Shown here: piece by piece, positions 46,716 through 59,700 of the stretch | Layout: each line of letters begins with the position of its first letter | Position numbering within the stretch: position 1 is the first letter of the stretch | Assembly (NCBI RefSeq): GCF_954871325.1 | Contig: NC_088776.1 | Span: forward strand, 12,462,052-12,526,051 | Length of the DNA stretch: 64,000 bases | Direction of reading: 5' to 3' | Source of the DNA: Gordionus sp. m RMFG-2023 | Taxonomy: Eukaryota; Nematomorpha; Gordioida; Chordodea; Parachordodidae | The notes under the pieces: model-generated | The model's input: only the letters and a program-made list of their open reading frames with translations | Told to the model about the DNA's origin: nothing | Database searches by the model: none | Program-made: the position numbers and the translations under genes

Positions 46716-49700
46716 CTGCGGAACATTAAAAAAAATATGTTAAATGTAAAAAAAAATTATCGGCATATTATAGTGCCTTAATATTTTTTGAAATATTTAT
46801 GACAATAAAATAAATTCTAATTATTTCCAAGAAACTAAAATTGGTTAAAAACCCTAAAGTTTCAGAATAATGTTATTGTTATAAAATAAATATCTTTGGT
46901 ATATTAAAGTTTCCTTATATTCGAGGAATCTCCTTAATCGATAGTGTTACAAAAATAATGTTTTATTTTTTTAATAAAATAATGTCAATGTATTTTGGAA
47001 AAATCAATTATTTATGGGAGTTATAAATTTGAATTAAAATGTTTTTTGATTTTTTTTAAAATCCACATACAAAATTGAGAAATTCCACTGTAATTGGCGA
47101 AAAGTGGAGATAGAAAACTATTAAATCAATGTATTATGATTTATCCTATTAAACAAGTTATATACCTAATATAGAGACATAAAGAAGATATAAATTACTT
47201 GATATCATATTTCGTGTACAAATAATCAGTATCGTCATTTGGTTTGATTTCAAAGCGCTTCTTTAAATATGGAGATTCGTATTCGAAATTGTCAAAATCT
47301 CGAATTGGTCTTCTTCTCATATCATCGGAGCTTAAAAAAATATGAAAACTTAAATTTATTTTAATAAGGTGTGGAAATATTTGTACTATAAGAACTGGTA
47401 TAAAATGTAAAATTTTCTTTAGAATATATTTTTCTTATAAGGATATAAAATTGATTTATTTTATAGAATTTAAAGTTTTATATATCATTTCTTCATTGAT
47501 TTCCCTTACCTTATTGAATTTGTGCCTTCTTCAATTCGGCTGAACAAAAAATAATATCTTTAATTGGTTTAGAGATATACTATTAATTTTTATTTAATCA
47601 AAATTTACCTAACCCTGAAGCAAATTACATAGTGAAAATTTTTTTATAAATGAGAATTTTTTATAGCAAAATAAGAAATGATTTAATTTGGATATTTTCG
47701 ATCTACCAACTGTTAATTGTTATTTTACACAAATTCAGGTAAGGATTTAACCTGATCTTTTCAATAGTCTCCTAACTGGTGCGCACAAATTGAACTTCAA
47801 TGCAGCATTTCAAACGCAGCTATGTTTAAATTGAAATGTTAATTTTCAATATGCAACTTCTAAATTTAAAACAAAAAAATGCTTACCGTATTTTTCTTAA
47901 CATAAATAAAGGAAGGAAGAGGTGAAATACTATCAAATTTTAAAATAATTTTTTTCTGGATACATTAATATAAGTGGATTTGACATCCCAATTTTATAAT
48001 TATACAATGAGAAGGTCAACCTTTTCATATATTATCGGGTAAATACATGATGATATTATTCCAAAAATTTCTAATTGTAACAAGCAAATTGATGCCGGAT
48101 TGTTTGTTACCTTGAGGTAAAATAACTTTAATTCATTAGTAATTATTTATACAAAAGCTATTTAATTATTAGTGAATCCTTTGCATAATTATATAGTTCA
48201 AGGATTTCAAAATCTACATTGTGAATAACAATTAATCATTAAAAATGGCATGGCTTATTAAAACCTGAAAAAGACTTGGGAGCAGGTAGATCAAGTGTAT
48301 GATTCACCAATTCTAAAATTTATATTTTAAGAATATATTTAAATTAACATAATGCAACCTCTATATAAAGAACCAAAATATACCACTATCACTCTGCTTT
48401 CCATATGCTCCCACATCTATAAAAATAAATTTGAGCCAGTATTGGGAGGGCTGTTATATGTTTATCTACTATTGCCCCAAAACAATTTAGGAATCCTGAT
48501 TGAATCAAGAATTCCTGAGAAAATAATATAAATGAATATTATCTTTGATTTAATATAATAAATTTAATCTCCAATCATTTTTATTAGGCCTAGACATATA
48601 TATTAATTTGAAATTGCTGTGCACACTGGTAATTGAATACCTTTTATATAAATAATTACTAATGAATTAAATTACCTCAAAGTAACAAACAATCTGTCTT
48701 CAGCATCAATTTTCTTGTTACAATTAGTAATATTTGGATTTATATCATCATATATTAATCCGAGAATATATGAAAAGATTTATCTTCTCATTTATGTATA
48801 ATTATAAAATTGGAAATTTGTCAAATCCCATTTTATAAATATAGTCAGAAAAAGGATTTCTTTTAACATATATTTGATATGTTTTGCATCTCTTCCTTTA
48901 TTTCTGTTTTGTTTTAAATTAAGACGTTTCATATTGAACAATTTAAATAGCTTGGTTTACGTTTTTTTATTTTGCGTTTTGAAAGTTCAATTTGTGTGCA
49001 TTGTCAGCATGTTTTGGTTCCATATTATCTCGCCTGGTTCAATCAGTTCGGCAAATCTTTTTGTAATATAATTATTCTTACTTTTTAGAAAATGTTGTAT
49101 CCATTCTATCACTTTAAAATTTATAAACGTTTCAAAAAACGTAGATATCTTATTTTTTAATAAATAATTTAAATGCAAACGGAAATGCGGCCAATTTAAA
49201 CAAATGCAATATATGCGTTTTGGAGGCTGCGTTGAAACGTTCAATTTAAACGCACTATTATGCCACTTATTTAGCGTTTTCGTGAAAAAATATTGTAAAG
49301 GCAAGAAATGATATTTTATTATTTAAAATTTTTAAGGAATTTCATAATAGTTAAATACCAATATGAAAATCAGAAATTTTATAAATAATTCTTAATAACC
49401 AAATTCCTATATTTCAAAACTCCAAAAATATATAATTTCTTTGTATTGAATAGTAATTTATTTTTTATACTAATTTTCAACACATCTTTACAAAATTATA
49501 GCTACAGCCAAGGCAGAGCATGGTTTTACAATATGTCCATGTTATAGATAAAAATATAATAATTAATATCATTTTAATTTTGACTATGTTTTAAACCATA
49601 AATATATTACAATTTCTTATTGTTAAATACTATATTTATCTAACATTTTAAAGAATTTAAGCGCAAGTTAAAATTAAATTTGAAAATTATTGTCAAACTA

Positions 49701-50845
49701 TTGTTATTTGAAAAATTTGTTTGTAGGTGTTCAAACATATAAGTAATTTCATTGACTCGTCTGTTAACAATTCGCTTACAAAACTAACAAAAATTTTTAA
49801 ATTCAATTCAATAACTTTAACTGTTGTTTAAAATTCTAGATAAACATAATCTACATTTAAAAAAATATAATCCATGTACAATTAAAAATTAATATAATGG
49901 TTTTTTGGATAATAATATAAAATAAAATTAATGCAATAATATTCAATATTAAGAAAATTATTGTCAATAAATTTTCTATGGAATCCAAAACTGTTTTTTA
50001 GAAATAATTGTTTTAAGAAACTTTATTGCTCAACAATATATAAAATAATAATTAAGCATTTAAAAAAATTTATATAAAATAATAATTTAGGCATTTAAAA
50101 AATATCTATATAAAAGACAATTAAAAATTAATATAATGGCTTTTGGGATATAAACATAGAAAAAAATTAATGTAATGATATTTAATATTAAGAAAATTAA
50201 TTTTATATGGCATTCATACAAATATTTTTTTAAATGCCTAAATTATTGAAATATTCACTTTCATATTGGGGGGTTTTTTAAAAAATAGTTTTTATATTTA
50301 TGGAATATTGCATTCTTTGCTACTTTTCAAGCAGTAAAGTATTTTATACAAATTGCTTCTTAAAACATTTATTTTTTTTAAAAAAATAGAGAGATCCATG
50401 ATCCTGTTATATCTAAGACCTTAAAATTTTAACATTTATAATAAAAAGTAAATATCAATATAAATCCATATATTGTTTAAAGCTAATTAAATTATAATGC
50501 ATAAAAAACCTCCAATTAGAAGCATTAGAACCTTGATTATATAATTCATCGTTTCCCTTATTTAAAACACTCTCATCTAATTTATAACCACTGGTACTAT
50601 CTTCAATTTGATCATCTGTATCTAAATGATTATCAAGATCTGGATAAATTTGGCCCCCATTTTGATTTAAAATTTTGATTAATTTATTCTCATAAAAAGT
50701 ACGTGTTGAAGCTGTAATATATACTTAAGGAAATACTAATATAGAAATATAAATTACCAACTATGGGACCAGCTTGTATACCATTTTCTAAAAGATGATC
50801 CCTTAATTCATCATCCGTTAATGATTGAATTAAACTAAGGTCCAT
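46505..50845 (-). CDS. Emerin-like LEM-domain inner nuclear membrane protein
   Basis: Minus-strand exons 50758-50845, 50510-50711, 47510-47539, 47199-47330 and 46505-46715; all phases agree, giving about 220 residues. Residues 1-43 form a LEM domain: SLTDDELRDHLLENGIQAGP then TRTFYENKLIKIL. The middle is acidic and low-complexity (DLDNHLDTDDQIEDSTSGYK), then Arg-rich (DDMRRRPIRDFDNFEYESPY). Residues ~185-205 (YIFAIVIITLLFIIFLTFPS) are one membrane span with a 15-residue tail. LEM plus single C-terminal anchor is the emerin architecture (human emerin 254 residues, worm emr-1 166); such proteins bind BAF and lamins at the nuclear envelope. Start: first ATG, directly at the LEM domain. The exon-2 donor is GTTTTT, and a 6-nt microexon (GGTTAG near 47624) is phase-compatible between exons 2 and 3. 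Confidence 0.83.
47199..47330 (-). CDS. LEM gene exon 4
   Basis: Encodes DDMRRRPIRDFDNFEYESPY then LKKRFEIKPNDDTDYLYTKY; donor ATCAA|GTAATT. Unspliced it would stop two codons later, so a soluble isoform ending near 47195 is possible. Confidence 0.7.
47510..47539 (-). CDS. LEM gene exon 3 (30 nt)
   Basis: Bounded by TTGTTCAG and GTAAGG; encodes RIEEGTNSI. Phase fits both neighbours. Confidence 0.6.
47779..49010. mobile_element. Long foldback (inverted-repeat) element in LEM intron
   Basis: Left arm ~47779-48185 and right arm ~48640-49010 are inverted copies with many small differences. Matching words include GCACACAAATTGAACTT, AATAAAGGAAG, CCAATTTTATAATTATACA, TAATTGTAACAAG and TTAATTCATTAGTAATTATT. 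The spacer is ~450 bp. No transposase. The plus (48874-49071) and minus (48987-49304) open frames at its right side are by-products. It resembles a long-TIR MITE or foldback element. Confidence 0.75.
49878..50217. repeat. Direct and tandem repeats in LEM intron
   Basis: A ~105-bp unit beginning CAATTAAAAATTAATATAATGG occurs at 49878-49985 and 50117-50217. Between them a ~35-bp unit (tataaaataataattaagcatttaaaaaa) is repeated in tandem at 50040-50105. Confidence 0.6.
50510..50711 (-). CDS. LEM gene exon 2
   Basis: TRTFYENKLIKILNQNGGQ completes the LEM domain, followed by an acidic Asp/Ser/Asn-rich linker. If the GTTTTT donor at 50509 is not used, the frame runs only ~16 codons further before a stop. 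Confidence 0.8.
50758..50845 (-). CDS. LEM gene exon 1
   Basis: ATG at 50845; MDLSLIQSLTDDELRDHLLE then NGIQAGPIV, ending at G|GTAATT. First helix of the LEM domain. Confidence 0.87.
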
Positions 50846-53402
50846 TATATAATTGAATCTACTGGAAATATTCCAAAATCAAATTGATGGTTCGGTTATC
50901 ATAAGCTCAACTCAAGTAATATTTAACGAAATTTTTTAATTGGGTGATGATAATAGAATATAGGCAGGGGGCAGATAGGCGAATTCCTTTAAATATAATA
51001 CCAAGATGCAGAAATACTCTTAAATATTTATGGTACATGTTATTTTCCATAAATACAGATACTTCAAAAGTTATCTATATACAGATACTTCAAAAATTTG
51101 ACATAACATGAAATGAAATGAAATTTATATTTATTAATTGGGCCGGATATTCTATCTATATTATTTATTTAACAAGAAAAGAGTAAGTTATATGCCAATT
51201 TACCACCATATCAACAAGAAAATATATTAACTTTTATATATAAAGATTTGATTTACTTTATCTAACGATAACTAATTCACTTTATAAAAAAATGAAAGAC
51301 AATATTGTAAGAAAAATAATAATTTTAATTTATCTTCAGAAAATTGTGTTAATTCCTACATTACATCTGAGTTAATCTCATCTTATTAATTTATTAAAGT
51401 TAATTCCTACATTATATTTCATCGGAGCTAATCTCATCAAGGGGGTTATCGCGAGGTGGAGAGGGGGTTGGGGGGGGGGCTAAACTCATGTCCTTTTGCC
51501 AATAAATTATTTTTGATTGACTGATATATTTTTTTTTAAATTTGTGGAAACATATTGACAATAATAAAAAATAAAGTGGGGGGGGGGGGTCTACATAGAA
51601 AAAAATTAATTGAAGACAAGTCCCCCAACAAAATCTACCCCTACTCCCTTAAAAAATATTGGTGCCCTACAGCAGCCATATTTACTTTATCCATTATGCT
51701 ACAATAACCCCATGATATTAATTTAAAATCTTATAGAGTCACCAATAATAACTTTCAAACAATTCTATTTTTCCCCAATTTATTCTATATTTAATGAATA
51801 ATCCTAATATAATTTATTATGAAAAGGGAAAATTAAACTCTTTCAAGCTCAGTTATTTAGACTAGGAATAACAAATAATTAGTAATTGAAATTGATAATT
51901 AACTAGTTGCTAACCGTATCTCAAATTTCAGCCACGAGAGTATATAGTTAACCTCTACTAAAACGTCATATGTGAATGAATGAGAAATAAATATTTATTA
52001 ATTAATTTAACTTTTTTTATCAGTTTTTTTTATCTAAATAGATTTTCTTCATCCTAACCTCCTTTGGATGTCTTTGCTCTACCTCTTTTGAAGGCTTATT
52101 CTTCCCCCTCCCCCTCAAAAATATTGAGCCTAATATCGCTCCTACCTACTTTTCATATAGAAGCTCCATGTAGGTAAATATTTTACAGATGTCACTCGAC
52201 TCATAAATTACACTTTTATTTAAAAGTATACCATTAAAAAATCCAAACTAGTAAAATTGTATGTAAATAAATTTAAATTACTCTTGAAAATAGACTCAGT
52301 CCAGTCTAATCAATAACTTTGAAAACGTGGTAAAATAATTTGAATAAATTTGAATTATATTATTGTCTAATTTTAGAAATTCTTTCCGATATATTCTTTA
52401 TTCGAAAAGAAAATTGACCTAAGATCCTATATGCGCAATTCGACTAGAAGCAAATATTATAAAAACTCTTTAACTTTGTGGATACTTTATCTTGCTGTAC
52501 GACTGAGTGTGAAAGGTGCTTTTAATTTATGATTGTGATGTCATAAATATTAATAAACTTTCGATATCAGAATAGATTCCAGATCCATGTATCAAATAGG
52601 AAATTAATCATCACGGGCGTATGAAATCATATCAAAATTTCCCAAAGGAAAAGAGGGAAAGAAATATTTATGGAAATATTTTTAATTCATATTTATATTT
52701 TTTAATTTCTATAGATATTGGTAGCATTTTTATGACCTTATTTTTGAAATTTCATATTTGTAATAAAAATTCGATTTTCTGTGTATAATATGACTTTAGA
52801 ATATAAAATCAGATGCGACCTAATTCAGCCTCATCACTACCTGAGAGTGGTGTCACTAGGTGGGGAGCGCAGGGGCTGAGCCCCCTGAAAATTTGAATAG
52901 CCCCCTGAAGCAAAAAATTTGTTTTTAATGGAATCTTTACCCTTGAACTAATATAAAATTTTTTTGATTGCCCCCTGAACGATTTCTTATATAATTCTAT
53001 AAAGTATTATATAGATTTAATTTTATTATTTAAAAATTAATAAGACTGTCTAAATATTTATTAAATGAATATTATTTTAAATATTAAATTAGATTAATAC
53101 ATATAAATTATATTTTCACTATGTCAGCTTGCAATCAAATTTTGTGTTAAAAAAAATAGAATATCAATATCACTCACTAAATATTAATTTAGCATTATTA
53201 ACAGTTGAAGCTTAATTGACTATTATTATTTAAATTATTATATAACATTAATTAAATAAATATAATCATTTATTAATTGAAAACTAAAAAATTTAATATT
53301 GTAATTAGCCGAGTTCAAAATGACTAATCAATTGTATATTTATCAATGACATATATAATACTTAGACTGACGATTCATTCACTAAAATGCATTTTTAAGC
53401 GT
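50846..53402. other. AT-rich intergenic sequence with isolated G/C-rich transposon ends
   Basis: G-run patches at 51437-51480 and 51574-51590, C-rich patch 52108-52126, and 52846-52990 (GGTGTCACTAGGTGGGGAGC, then repeated AGCCCCCTGAA words) look like hAT-type ends without bodies. The upstream promoter of the LEM gene should lie just right of 50845, but no motif is recognisable. Confidence 0.35.
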
Positions 53403-55087
53403 CGTTTACCCCTTGAATTTCTAATTTGGCAAAGCTATGTGGCGCCTCAAACATGGGGTGGAAGAATCAATGGAGTGCAGGCTTTGATTATAGCGGAGCC
53501 AAAGGCAACTTTTATTTTGTGCTATTGTCATTGAAATTTAATCATTGTTCAATTATGTCAATCAATAAAAGAACTGCGAAATGTTTTAGGAATATTAGAC
53601 GAGATTTATATATATTTTAATGGTGTAAAAAATATGAGGAGCTCAAAGCATGTCCAAATTATATATTGACAAAATCGCAATGATTTCTACGCATCAAGAA
53701 TACCACTCGGTAATATTATCTTATCTGTTTAGATTAAAAATGTTTATTTTATATTTATAGAAGCTGGCTATCGTTATATAAAGCTATTGTAAATTTTTTC
53801 TACGCCTTGAGGGCAGCTTTAACAAAATTAAAGGATTCTGAAGATCCTACCACTTCCACTATGGCTAATGATATAGTCTTTATAATAGAAAAATTTTATT
53901 TTATTTTATCACTTTGTGTTTTGAATAAAATATTGTTGATAACAAGTTTGGCTTGTACAAAATTGCAGACCATTTCAAAGGATATAGGGTTTGCAATAAA
54001 ACATTTGGCAAAAGATTGCCGGGTTAATTTGAGAAGTATAATTTAAATTATTGTTTTTTATTTTTTAATCTTAAAAGAAAATAATACTGAATTTTTGGAT
54101 GTTTTTTCAAGGGCACAAGATCTTATGAATGAGAGAAATCTACCTTTTTTGAAAGTTCCAGACTTCAACATCATTAAATATAATATTTTATATTAGTTTT
54201 AAAATCAGTGTGTTTTATGCTGCACTTGATTTGATTATTATGCAGTTTAATAAGGTTTAATGATGAATCGATGAAATTTTTAAATCAAACATCATTTTTT
54301 ACACCAAGGGGAATGGCGGAAAAATAAATTATTAAAGATGATATAGAGTAACTGTTAATTTTACCATTAAATTCAAGTCAAATTTTTGAAGAAATGTTGA
54401 ATTTCGAAATATTTATAAGATGGCTAAAATAGGGGGTGTAATTATTACTCGTGACCTAGAGGTTAAAGAATCCAAAGATTTGTCAGATTCTGAGAATTGT
54501 AAATTTATTTAATTAAAATATTTTTACTAATACATTATTTAGCTTCTTCTTCTTCTGATGCTGATGATGATAACTCTGAGACTTATGGTTCAGACTGGAA
54601 AAACTATTCGTTTATTTTACCTTATCGTCTACTTTTAAATTTTTCTGCTTTCCCTAATTTGACAATTTTATATAAATATTTTATTAGCCATTCCTACTAC
54701 CTCATGTACTACCGAAAGGGTCATGAGTAAAATTAAATTAACTAAAACAAGACTTCATAGTACCATGAAAAATCTATTTCTCAATAATTTAACCATTTTA
54801 TAAATGGAAAAAGATTTATTTAAACAATTAAATATCGATGATATTATAAATTCTTTCGCTTTCTCTTCCCCTAATTTATCCAAATTATTAATTTAAAAAT
54901 AAAATTTTTAAAGTATATATTTTTTTTACTTATTTTTTATATTCTGTATTATTAAAAATTGATGCAATAAAAATTATTTTTGAAATTTATGGGTGTCAAA
55001 ATATAATTAACCATGTTTTAGAGGGGGAGAGGGATACTTTTCAGGAGGTATTCTGCTTCCATCGCTCAGAAAGTGTAGGTGCCACTG
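53403..55087 (+). mobile_element. Decayed, 5'-truncated copy of hAT family A
   Basis: Matches the intact element from its position ~34424 onward: CCCTTGAATTTCTAATTTGG, GGCGCCTCAAACATG, the RS/W exon start after TTTATAGAAGCTGG (53766), AGGATTCTGAAGATCCTACC, and the dimerisation region near 54660-54890. The right end is GTGTAGGTGCCACTG. Frame shifts and stops are scattered throughout. The left half and left terminal repeat are absent. Confidence 0.85.
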
Positions 55088-55624
55088 TTGATTATTATGT
55101 CACACTATTAAACTGGGTTGTATATAATAACAAGATAATATAGATTAATAATTTATTTCATTAAAAATAATAGATGATTTAAATTATTTTGTAATTATAT
55201 TAAAAATAGTTATAATAAGAAATTTTATAACTTAATATTTAATCCGCAAGAGAGCGTTTATTCTTATTTAATATAAATTACAAAATTAAATACCAAGTTA
55301 ATAAACTTTAGGTCAATTTGAAAAATTAATACAATTTAAACTAATTATAATTTATTTTTCTTATCAAAAATATCAAAATTTAGATATAATTAATTATAAT
55401 AATAAATTTATTTTACAGATAATTAATTTAAATTACTTATTTTACAGATAATATAATTTAAAAAATAATAAGGAAAAATATCTGACAAATTAATTAAAAT
55501 ACGGAGGGGGGGGGGTTATAATATATTATTGGTATATCTATTAAAATACCAAAAAAGATATATATACTGAAAATGGTATACTGACCCCTAATATACTGAC
55601 AAATATCTATGAATTAAGCTTCAC
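55088..55624. other. AT-rich sequence
   Basis: No feature apart from a G run at 55504-55515. Confidence 0.3.
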
Positions 55625-55741
55625 TTGTAGTGATTGATATTTCCCCGTCCAATCCAAAAGTAAAGTCACTGACTTCAAAGTACAATCTTTTAACGACATT
55701 CTTCCAATCAGAAGTCCCTTCCCATCTCATACAAATTTTGT
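55625..55741 (-). pseudogene. Decayed CAP-like exon
   Basis: The minus strand resembles the CAP exon at 8963-9108: shared CAAAATTTGTAT, AGGGACTTCT and TGGAAGAATGT at matching spacing, giving DWKNVV and EVSDFTFG words. A splice-like acceptor (ATTTAG) and donor (ACAA|GTGAAG) sit at the same places. It is no longer readable in one frame, so it is treated as a broken paralogous exon rather than part of a working gene. Confidence 0.6.
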
Positions 55742-56091
55742 CTAAATTTAAAAAAATATATAATTATGCTTTTTTTTTCATTAGAAAAGTAGCTAAATTA
55801 GAAAGCAATGAGAATCTTTAAAATATTTCGCTTTCATAAAATATATTATAAAAATGAGAACAAATTATTCGGACAGTTTTTAATTATAAAATGGGCAATA
55901 AAATAAATCAAAATAGCAGTATTTTAGTCAAATTGACAAAAAAAACATTAGGTAGGTAATTTATTGGGCAGTTAATATTTAATTTTCAAGTTTTTCATTT
56001 ATTTGGACAGTATTTAAAATAGATAGGTTTAAAACAATTTGGAATTTTAAATTGGTCAGTTAATAAATAAATAGGAAGTTTTAATTTTTAG

Positions 56092-56780
56092 TACCAAAAC
56101 TACATCCAGCTAAAATTACAGATGATATCAATAAATTAGCTCAAAACCAGATTATTTTTTCTAGAGCCTCTACATTCTTTAATAAAAAATTGGAATCAAC
56201 CGTTCCTGTCTTTGCTAAATATTTTGAAATGGAATGGCTAGATTCAAACAACACATGTTATGAAGGTTTTAAACGCTTTACACCTAGGACTAACAATGTA
56301 CTAGAAGCAAGCAATCGAGTTATTAAAGATGAAAATACTCTTAGAGAAACCTTACCTTTTCCGTTTTAAAATTTTTGCTGCTGAAAAATGGACTTTAGTA
56401 TATATCACTTCTCAAAAAGAGTTTATAACATATCCAACAATTACTTTAGAAATATTGACCTCAAGTTATAACTAGGATTAAAAAAAATAAATCTCTCAAT
56501 TGAAAGGGATGATTATATTGAGTATACTATATCTCTGCTGATAAATTGCAAGCAAAATCAGGATGCAATAAATTTTGTGAAAAATTTGGAATTGAGTTCT
56601 TTTAATCAATATAGGCATCAAGCATATGGGTTGTAAGACTACCTCAAAACAAAGATGATTGAAACAAAGGAAAATTGCCCCATATTTATTTAATTATTTA
56701 TGTGTAAGCACATTATTGGTTTGGCTATAAGATTAAACTACTGTTAAGGCAAAAACGACGTAAAAGTTGATCCTTTTTTG
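56092..56780 (+). mobile_element. MULE (Mutator-like) transposase remnant with SWIM motif
   Basis: After an acceptor-like TTTTTAG: FAKYFEMEWLDSNNTCYEGF then TNNVLEASNRVIKDENTLRE, the characteristic MULE transposase block (WYEG...TNNxLExxNRxIKDExTLRE). About 300 bp on, near 56690-56745, comes MCKHIIGLAIRL, the SWIM zinc finger seen at the C-terminus of such proteins. Stops intervene; no terminal repeats found. Confidence 0.7.
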
Positions 56781-59700
56781 TGTGAAACCTTATAAATGTG
56801 AATTCAATTAACTACTAAATTACAATATTAAAATAAATATGTGGTATAAAAAAATGAATATAACAATAATTAGGTTCGATATTAAAAATGTATCTTGCCC
56901 TTATAGGGAATGATACTAAAACACCTTCCTGGCGGGTTGCCAGGTCTAGCCCAGACTAGTAATAAACTATCACATATTATAAAAAATCAAAATCTACTAC
57001 CTCAGCTAGCTATCATAATTCTTTTCAAATTTTTGAAATTTCCGCTATCTTCTACCAAAAAATCTACCATTTTTTAAATATTTTTCAATAGAAATTTTAA
57101 AATCATATTTTTGAATTGTCATTTTAAATTTTAATTCATTTTAAAAAATAACATGCATATTCAATATAAGATAACATTAACATTTATAAAACTGAATCAA
57201 AATAAAATATATTTAAGAAAATAATATTTTTTTAAAAAAGAATTTTTTAAAAAAGAGAGGGTGTTTCCAGCTGATGGCCCCGTTGATCGATATGCAGTGA
57301 GCATACATATCTCAGTTACCTTTACTAATTCTTTAATTAATTTAGATACTGTTATAAAGTAACGAAATAATAAGCCAAATAGAACCTTTAATATTACGCT
57401 TTAAGCGGAAGTCAGTTAAACTTCTAAAAGCATTTACTATAAAATTTATATCAATAATTAAAATGTATTTAGTACATTCTAATGCCATAAAACCTGTTGA
57501 TATACTCATTATAGGCAAAATAAGAAAAAATTGCTGTCATAATAAAAATATTCAATATTGTGTTTTAAAGTATGAGACTCGATATCTTTGGCTGTAGCTT
57601 TGTTACTCTTATTTATAATATAGTATAGATAACACAAAAAGCAGAGCCCTCTAACACAGGGGGGGGGGTATGGAGCTGTTTCTTTATTTAAATCTCAGGG
57701 GGTAAGGAGGTTTTTTAATTTAATTTTATGAGAATTTTTGAGGTAATAGTTTCAAGTAAGGGGAAAAATTTTTTTTGATTTTTTTAAAAAATTTTAAAAT
57801 TATTTTCTTATATTAACTATGCATAATATTTATTTTCCAATTCAAAATTTAATTATTATTAAATACTAAATTATATTCCTTGTTTTTATTTTATATAAAA
57901 ACAAGAAATTCAAGCCTAAATACTGGTGTTATTAAAAATAAATCATGGCGTCAAGAGAAAAATGGATCTAAATGGATAACTTCTCTTTTCTTTAATTTAG
58001 TTATCATTCATGACGGAAAATTAATTGGAGGCAAACCCCTTTCAAAACCTACTCCATAAAAAATATACACTCTACCAAATCGATGATATTAATAAAAACA
58101 TTGTTAAAATATTATTTATAAATATTATTCACAATTAGTTGAGCTACCTTCATTAACAAAATCATAATCAAAATTCAGGCATTATAATTTAAATCAACTT
58201 GTCGTTACTAACCGTAATCTAAAAATTCGCCCCAAGATTTTTATTTGTAACAATTTATTTTTAAAATGTGAAAATTTTATTAAAAAATCAAATGTGTTTA
58301 TAATATTTTCTTATTCGTAGATTTTTAGGGTATTGCAATTTTTTAAATAGAAGAAGAAATTATTTATAGAAATATAAAATTCAGGAGGCGGTTTTATTAA
58401 TTTTAAAGAGAATTATTTTTTTTACCCATCGTATTTTCTATAGGGGGGGGGGGGTAACTCATCTTCCTTTTATTCGGCACTTACAGAATGGAAAATCTTC
58501 ATATAAAAAGAATTCGGAAAGTGATGCAATATTAAGCAACAAATTATATTTTAGAAATGCAAGGATTAACCATTCATTGGATCAAAATAAATATTTTAAA
58601 TGGTGACAAAGAGTTTAATAAAAACATAATATTATTTCGATTATTTTATTTTAAATAACAATTTAAAAGGGGAATTTTTGAATAAAGAATGGTTTCAAAT
58701 AAATTGCAAAATAAGATAAAAATCAATATTTTATTTCTTAAGGAAGTTTACAGCTTGGTCATAACTTCTCATAACCTATGTCTATCTTTCAAAATGAGAA
58801 CAATAATTTAATTTTTTATCGGTGGAAAAAAAGATATGTATAATTTATGTAATAGTAGTGTATAGCAGTAATTTCTTCCCCTTAATCAATGACGATTTAC
58901 TCTCTTACAGCCCCCCTTCTTCTACGCCTGTTTTACCCCCTACCAAATCAAAATTAGGAAAATAAATCAAAATTAGCAAAAAGAGGAAATAGGAATCCAA
59001 ATAAAACCGTGCCTAAATTTTATTCAAATGACGATAAGATCTTTATAACTGATTACCCCCCCCCCCCCACTTCAATTTCAATAATCTTGCCTAATACCCC
59101 GTGGTAAAAAAAAATCCATCATGATTTTTGCCTTAAAGTTTTTTTTAAAAAAATTATAATACATGCAAGCGATACAATACTTTTCATATTGGAAATCAAT
59201 ATTTTCTATTTTTTAAAAAAATGTAATAAAAATAACCATATATTATATATAAAAAAAGATGATTTTATTTTTAACTAAAAAAAATTTAAAATTTTACTTT
59301 TTAAAAAGATAATGAAATCATATCATATTTTAGTATAAAAAAAATTTCAAGTGTTAAATTCCATTTCCATATTATTTTTATTTAACTATTTTAAAAATTA
59401 TCAAAAAAAATTTTTATTTAAAATTTATAACTTTATATTATTTAAATAAAATCATATTTCTTCATATTAAAAAAAATTAGCTGTGAATTTATTATTATTA
59501 TCGATTTGTAATATATTTTTCCCTTGTTATCTTCCCATCCCAACTCATTATATTGAACGCATACTCAGATATGAAATTGTATTTTTTTTTCTATAACATT
59601 TTTAAAAACAATTTTTTAAAAAAAATAACTAAGAATCTAATCATTTTGCCCGCACATTTTTGATCATAAAAAGTTTTTTAAAATATTTTTTCTTTTTATT

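Noticed and set aside
47195-47330. Exon 47195-47330 as the end of a separate small gene
   Set aside because: It has an in-frame stop, but a GTAATT donor two codons earlier joins it in phase to the membrane-anchor exon, giving the emerin architecture; the short form is kept only as a possible isoform.
48874-49304. Two overlapping open frames on opposite strands
   Set aside because: They lie in or beside an arm of the foldback element and have no family features.
52843-55087. A full-length family-A hAT running from 52843 to 55087
   Set aside because: The left G/C-rich end does not match the family-A terminus, and the flanks (CTACCTGA-side and TTGATTAT) do not form a duplication; only 53403-55087 is supported.
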